Assembly: GCA_034696485.1 (NCBI GenBank)
Contig: JAQIWT010001065.1
Location: 1 to 12,735 of the forward strand
DNA length: 12,735 nucleotides
DNA from: Isohypsibius dastychi
Taxonomy: Eukaryota; Tardigrada; Eutardigrada; Parachela; Isohypsibiidae
Direction: 5' to 3'
The notes beneath the pieces are model-generated. The model did no database searches. It saw only the letters and a list, made by a program, of their open reading frames with translations, and was not told where the DNA came from. Shown piece by piece: positions 10,201-12,735 of the stretch (the stretch's first letter is position 1; each line of letters opens with the position of its first letter). The translations under genes were made by a program, and so were the position numbers.

Positions 10201-12484
10201 ATTCAGCCGGATGTATCGAGATCGAATGCTGATTGCTAGACATCAAGAGAGCTTCCTTTGTGCGCTGAAAACCAAAGAGCCACCAATATTGACTCTGGCT
10301 GGCTATTAACGATTTCACCACCAAATATTTCCCCATATTACGTTGGTCCCCTTTGTTCAATGATTATAGGTCTGTTGGCGGAATGAGAAACAGAAAAGTG
10401 CGTCCGAAAACGACCGTGAAATGGAATAGTACCGTGGAGCTTTTTAGACTGGATAAAGATTTCCAAATAAGTAGCACATCTCCTGCCATATTTGACAACT
10501 TCTTCTGACAGCTGTTTTAACAGCAGTCACACGAACATACTCACAGCTGATATCAGCTTGTGTTCGACTGAGAATTCCAAAAAGGCGTTGGATTTGAACT
10601 GTTCGTAAAACAAAGATTCAATGTGCATTATTGTTTCACTTTTTTCAATTATTCGTTCGATCATGTAATTTCAGTACGAAATTTCGAAGTACATGTAGTC
10701 AGCTTCGTTTCTCAATTAATGTTCGAATAACTGAACGATATTATTTTGTTTGAAGACATCTTCTACATTTTAGTGACGCAAATTTCAAACCAAGCTTTGA
10801 TAGCAGCGTGGTTGATATAAATATAATGAGCTTTAGCCATACTTTGATAAACAAAAAGTTGAGAACATTGAAATATAATTTAACTTAAACTGAATTGTGA
10901 AATTTAGTCTGCACAGAATTTGTCCAACAAATACGTTTTTTCTTAATTTTAACTTTTGAACTTACGTGTCTGGAATGATTTAATGAACTGGTTCCATTTC
11001 CATAGAGCAAATCTTCTTCTGATCCCCGTGAAGCCGTGGCAGCGCAAGATAAACGACTGGCAAACTGTTTTTTGCAGCGCACCGGATTCTTACTAGCCAG
11101 CAACCCTTCCGCTAGATGACGCTGCTCAATCTCGCCGCTCTTCTCCATCAGCTCTCTCGTATTTAACAAACTGCGTAACAACTGGCTCCAAGTCTCCGAA
11201 TCTCTTGAACTAAATTCCAGCGCTTTCCTACAAAACCAAAACAAATTCCGAAAAAGTGTATAAGGATAGATATAATAACCAGTTCGTTTTTCTTACAGAA
11301 AAAATTGTTCGGCGACGGCGAATTGACCGAGCAAGATATGACAATTTGCTAGGTTTATATATCCTCGACGCTCCGCCGAATAATCACCGCATTCTCGTGC
11401 CAACAATACCCGCTGAAAAAAAGGGTAAAATTGGTAAACAAGATGCTTGATCAATGTGACACCGGATTTGGAAATGGGATATTGAGATGGGATATTGCAA
11501 AGATTTAGAACGGAACAGGAATGAACGAACCTCTTGATGGTACATGATCGCAACCGGAAACTGCTTGAGCAAGTAATAAATGTTCCCCAAATTACCGCAA
11601 ACTCGACCTTGAGCTTGCATGTCTCCGGCTGTTCGAATGATTTCATAATACTCCCTAGAATAGGACAACGTTAAAAGTGATCTTGATTGAAGACAAACTA
11701 ATCAGAAATTCAAACACACTTGATTTTGATGCAAGGTTTAAATCTGCACGTTGTTTTATTATGTTTTTCATTGATTTATAAAAATTTTGAATTCTGTTGG
11801 AGTTTACGACCGATAATATTATTGAACGGGACAAAAAAGATGTAAAAATAATTTACGGATAAATTCAATAAGGAAATATTGATTCCAATTCTCCTCATTT
11901 TCTGGAGATATTAAAAACGACTGTAACTAGTTGTCAGTGTTATCGGAATTTGTTGTTTGTCTGAAACCAGGAAAGTATCTAACACATTTAAATTCAGCAG
12001 TCAAACTGAAAATATCAAAAAAACTGGAAATTGAAAATATTTTTTTGGGGCAGTTCTTTATTTTATTAACAAGAGGTGTTTCCTCGGTGAAATTTTCGTC
12101 AGCTTACAATCAGCGTGAAATGAGGCAAGATATTTACTTGAAATAGGTAATTGCTTGGAAAAGTTCTTCCCGGCTGGATTCTGGGACTTCCGGAAGGCCA
12201 TTATTTTCGGGACTCGGAACGATGTGGACTTTGGCTTTGCAATAATAAAGGCTGCCGACATTGTACAAAGCTGCCAGTAATCCCTTATTCTGAAGCAAAA
12301 TTTGATTATTAATTCAGTTTGATATACAACGTGAGAAAGTAGTCTTACATCATTTTCAATTCCTCGACTGATCTCGAGTTGACGTTGTGCATGAAGAAGA
12401 CCCTCATCCCATTTTCCAAGTGACTTCATTGCTGAAGCGATCCGACCATTCGCCACCATTTCGCATTGAACGTCGTTCGCCGAA
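4056..12484 (-). CDS. Partner of Inscuteable / LGN-type adaptor (TPR + GoLoco), 5' end outside the window
   Basis: This is a cell-cortex adaptor. GoLoco motifs bind GDP-loaded G-alpha-i and TPRs bind Mud/NuMA or Inscuteable, linking polarity to spindle orientation. Exons, high to low: 12484-12349, 12289-12138, 11654-11531, 11412-11297, 11227-10966, 6231-6156, 5969-5535, 4991-4570, 4205-4056. All junctions are GT..AG and phases join into 623 residues plus stop. Residues 1-176 are TPRs, including the LGN-specific insert of the third repeat. Residues 177-288 are a Ser-rich region. RRISMEHM is at 301-308. GoLoco motifs lie at about 396-418, 447-468 and 564-585. Three GoLocos match insect Pins; vertebrate LGN has four. 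TPRs matching LGN 6-8 are not found. The first TPR and start codon lie beyond 12735. Orthology to pins/GPSM2 rather than a close paralogue is inferred. Confidence 0.93.
4173..4602 (-). other. GoLoco motif 3, split by an intron
   Basis: DSFFDMLMKVQ ends at 4570 and SARMEDQRASI starts at 4205. A 364 bp phase-0 intron (4206-4569) therefore interrupts the motif right after the invariant Gln. The Asp-Gln-Arg core (Arg582) is present. Confidence 0.9.
4206..4569 (-). other. Pins/LGN last intron, no gene inside
   Basis: This 364 bp AT-rich intron splits GoLoco 3. I see no open frame or repeat of note. Confidence 0.75.
4570..4991 (-). CDS. Pins/LGN exon with second GoLoco and the first half of the third
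   Basis: The exon has acceptor CTTTAG|GTATC and donor GTTCAG|GTAAAT, and encodes residues 434-574. The second GoLoco begins at residue 447. About 95 residues of Ser/Pro/His-rich spacer follow (contains SDHHHTQP and APTGNGAP). The exon ends inside the third GoLoco at DSFFDMLMKVQ. An overlapping - strand frame at 4704-4898 with a hydrophobic tail is only an out-of-frame reading of this exon. Confidence 0.92.
4888..4953 (-). other. GoLoco motif 2
   Basis: The motif reads DTFWDFIAGIQ then SRRLNDQRAEL. It is closest to the LGN motif with SRRLDDQR. Asn replaces the first Asp of the DDQR run, but the Asp-Gln-Arg core (Arg465) is intact, so G-alpha binding is expected. Trp at the fourth helix position is unusual. 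Confidence 0.9.
4992..5534 (-). other. Pins/LGN intron between GoLoco 1 and GoLoco 2, no gene inside
   Basis: This 543 bp AT-rich intron separates the first two GoLoco exons. The 67-codon - strand frame reaching down to 5364 is an out-of-frame run-on from exon 5535-5969. No other structure is recognised. Confidence 0.7.
5535..5969 (-). CDS. Pins/LGN exon with conserved linker phosphosite and first GoLoco
   Basis: The exon has acceptor TTTTCAG|ATG and donor CGAG|GTAAGT and encodes residues 289-433. RRISMEHMDG at 301-310 matches the family's RRxSMExM linker site. A basic Ser/Arg stretch (QSRSRSPSVP) and two LTPN tetrapeptides follow, then an acidic run leads into the first GoLoco. The motif PEDEEIFDLLCRAQ is followed by GNRLDEQRCSFF. 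An internal CAG|GTGACA at about 5732 could be a cryptic donor, but the frame stays open across it and into the GoLoco. Confidence 0.9.
5581..5649 (-). other. GoLoco motif 1
   Basis: The motif reads EEIFDLLCRAQ then GNRLDEQRCSF, a near-consensus GoLoco. It has the acidic-hydrophobic helix, invariant Gln, and Asp/Glu-Gln-Arg triad. The Arg (residue 414) is the finger that reaches the GDP phosphates of G-alpha-i in known complexes. Confidence 0.93.
5923..5925 (-). other. Conserved linker phospho-serine codon (RRISMEHM)
   Basis: Ser304 of the visible protein sits in RRISMEHM. The equivalent serine in Drosophila Pins (Ser436, Aurora A) and in LGN (Ser401) is phosphorylated and creates a docking site for the Dlg guanylate-kinase-like domain. 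The basic -3 and -2 positions and the Met/Glu after Ser are kept. That this serine is phosphorylated here is inferred from family knowledge. Confidence 0.75.
6061..6078 (-). repeat. Two-copy tandem 9-mer (ATGTACATT)
   Basis: ATGTACATT is repeated head-to-tail at 6061-6069 and 6070-6078, with a degenerate relative (ATGTATATT) just after, inside the intron between exons 5969 and 6156. Each unit contains the palindrome TGTACA. It is probably simple-sequence drift. Confidence 0.6.
6156..6231 (-). CDS. Pins/LGN small linker exon
   Basis: This 76 bp exon has acceptor TTTTTCACAG|AGC and a consensus donor AAAG|GTGAGT. It encodes 25 Ser/Thr-rich residues (264-288; starts SPTASSDTCSSP) and the first base of Asp289. 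It lies between the TPR-side exon and the GoLoco-side exon and keeps frame with both. It is low-complexity linker, so it is supported by splice sites and phase, not by homology. Confidence 0.75.
6553..6621. repeat. Two back-to-back inverted repeats
   Basis: CCGAACGA (6553-6560) pairs with TCGTTCGG (6574-6581) over a 13 nt loop. TGTGGTAAT (6582-6590) pairs with ATTACCACA (6613-6621) over a 22 nt loop. The second stem begins at the base after the first ends. It is not a tRNA and I do not recognise it. Confidence 0.55.
6689..7124 (+). other. Unassigned segment open in several + frames
   Basis: Three overlapping open frames (68, 67 and 79 codons) cover this part of the Pins/LGN intron, which is less AT-rich than its flanks. 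Polar segments resemble real protein (for example SKIKKEIPACRLNNLLEK and MDDIILVGQGAKGDHF). I recognise no family, and no single frame runs through. It could be a decayed gene or mobile-element fragment, a nested small exon set, or chance. It is unlikely to be an intact gene. Confidence 0.2.
8892..9068. repeat. Cluster of three short inverted repeats
   Basis: TGATGGAATA (8892-8901) matches TATTCCATCA (8951-8960). AATACGG (8973-8979) matches CCGTATT (9041-9047). ATTTAATTGGC (8989-8999) matches GCCAATTAAAT (9058-9068). The last two pairs interlock rather than nest. ATTCGCC also recurs directly at 8918 and 9054. Function unknown. Confidence 0.5.
9160..9480 (+). other. 106-codon open frame in a GC-rich island, function unknown
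   Basis: It starts with ATG at 9160 and ends in TAA at 9478-9480. Several lines here are near 50-57% GC while the surrounding intron is much more AT-rich. The predicted protein (MQSNSASRVQHSSPEPG...) has no domain, signal peptide or membrane segment that I recognise. The opposite strand is also open at 9303-9497, which fits a GC-rich non-coding stretch. E-boxes at 9235 and 9356 and a TGTGGGACA/TGTCCCACA pair (9215, 9338) fall inside. I favour a regulatory island over a gene. Confidence 0.2.
10506..10558. repeat. Two adjacent palindromes
   Basis: 10506-10529 is a 24 nt palindrome (TGAC-A-GCTGTT, TT loop, AACAGC-A-GTCA) with one A/A mismatch in each arm position. 10545-10558 is a perfect 14 bp palindrome (AGCTGATATCAGCT). 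Each includes or overlaps a CAGCTG E-box. Only 15 bp separate them. Confidence 0.65.
10966..11227 (-). CDS. Pins/LGN exon after the TPR block: truncated or divergent TPR end and linker
   Basis: This exon follows a 69 bp intron, with acceptor TTTTGTAG|GAAAG and a strong donor CAC|GTAAGT. It encodes residues 176-263. It begins KALEFSSRDSETWSQLL, which can complete the TPR5 second helix. It then continues with RELMEKSGEIEQRHLAEG and a basic, Ser-rich tail ending GTSSLNHSRH. I cannot align it to LGN TPR6-8. The phase fits both neighbours and there is no stop, so it is a real exon, but its fold after about residue 190 is unknown. Confidence 0.8.
11297..12484 (-). other. TPR-coding exons of Pins/LGN (four exons)
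   Basis: Exon 12349-12484 encodes a unit (ANGRIASAMKSLGKWDEGLL) matching LGN TPR2. Exon 12138-12289 has ALYNVGSLYYCKAK, then a Pro/Glu-rich insert and EELFQAITYF, matching the insert-bearing TPR3. Exon 11531-11654 encodes GRVCGNLGNIYYLLKQFPVA, the TPR4 unit, with the canonical Leu-Gly-Asn signature. Exon 11297-11412 encodes AERRGYINLANCHILLGQFA, the TPR5 unit. These helices line the concave groove that, in the family, holds the Mud/NuMA or Inscuteable peptide. Confidence 0.9.
11655..12137 (-). other. Pins/LGN intron within the TPR region, no gene inside
   Basis: This 483 bp AT-rich intron lies between TTCAA|GTAAAT and TTCTAG|GGAG. The + strand 71-codon frame at 11931-12146 runs over the exon boundary and has no recognisable features. 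Confidence 0.75.
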
Positions 12485-12735
12485 CTGAATAACAAAGTGG
12501 ATTAACGTTTCAAAAAATATTGCTATTGGGAAATGTTTTCAAAACCTTTTTCTCGGCACTTCTTACAAAAAATGGTGAAATATTCGCAGAAAACAATACC
12601 TGTTTATTTTACGCATTTCTGCTCACATATTTTTGAACCATTCCAAACGCTGGAAATTGACATCCACATGATATGATGTTTTAAGAATACATTAAACTGC
12701 TGTCTTTCTTGCGAAATTTGGAAATCATGAGTAGT
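12485..12735 (-). other. Partial upstream Pins/LGN intron at the window edge
   Basis: Sequence before the acceptor TTATTCAG|T at 12485 is AT-rich, with no exon encoding the first TPR. The missing start codon and N-terminal TPR must lie further right. The first visible exon begins with the third base of a split codon. Confidence 0.7.

Larger units (their letters stand above)
6232..10965 (-). other. 4.7 kb intron of the Pins/LGN gene
   Basis: It is bounded by CAC|GTAAGT at 10966/10965 and TTTTTCACAG|AGC at 6232/6231. I read both strands for TPR-like or other family exons and found none. It holds several unassigned open frames (6547-7236 +, 7884-8015 -, 8461-8703 +, 9160-9480 +, 9527-9790 -, 10121-10360 -). 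It also holds a GC-rich island at 9160-9440, short inverted repeats, six CAGCTG E-boxes (6825, 8884, 9235, 9356, 10509, 10544) and three GTGGGAA cores (6699 -, 8087 -, 9123 +). Its length and site content suggest a regulatory intron; that is inference. Confidence 0.7.

Noticed and set aside
11256-11450. 64-codon + strand open frame.
   Set aside because: It is antisense to the Pins/LGN TPR5 exon, which is supported by splice sites and homology.

Overview
The window is eukaryotic nuclear DNA. It is AT-rich, and both genes are cut into short exons bounded by GT..AG introns, most of them 59-543 bp with one of about 4.7 kb. Both genes are ancient animal families. The Pins/LGN-type gene has three GoLoco motifs, the usual number in insect Pins (vertebrate LGN has four). 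Together with the compact introns this suggests an invertebrate, most likely an arthropod or another ecdysozoan. I cannot name the species.

Layout: positions 1-3612 on the + strand hold the last seven coding exons of a lysosomal beta-mannosidase (GH2 family, MANBA-like), 766 residues visible, with the N-terminal ~110 residues lying before the window. After a ~440 bp gap that contains polyadenylation signals for both strands, a second gene runs on the - strand from position 12484 down to 4056. It is a Partner-of-Inscuteable/LGN (GPSM2-like) spindle-orientation adaptor. Nine coding exons (623 residues) are visible: TPR repeats, a Ser/Arg-rich linker with a conserved RRxSMExM phosphosite, then three GoLoco motifs. 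Its first exon(s) lie past the right edge. The genes are tail-to-tail (convergent); I see no functional link between a lysosomal glycosidase and a cell-polarity adaptor.

The 4.7 kb intron of the Pins/LGN gene (6232-10965) is the main unexplained stretch. It holds no exon or gene I can recognise. It does contain all six CAGCTG E-boxes and all three GTGGGAA cores that I found in the window, a GC-rich island around 9160-9440, several short palindromes and inverted repeats, and a few unassigned open frames.

The most notable protein-level observation is that the TPR array appears to stop after the unit matching LGN TPR5. The next exon, only 69 bp further on, goes into non-TPR sequence, so repeats matching LGN TPR6-8 seem to be missing. 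I found no rRNA, tRNA, CRISPR array, intact mobile element or bacterial-type operon, and no clear sign of a new multi-gene system.
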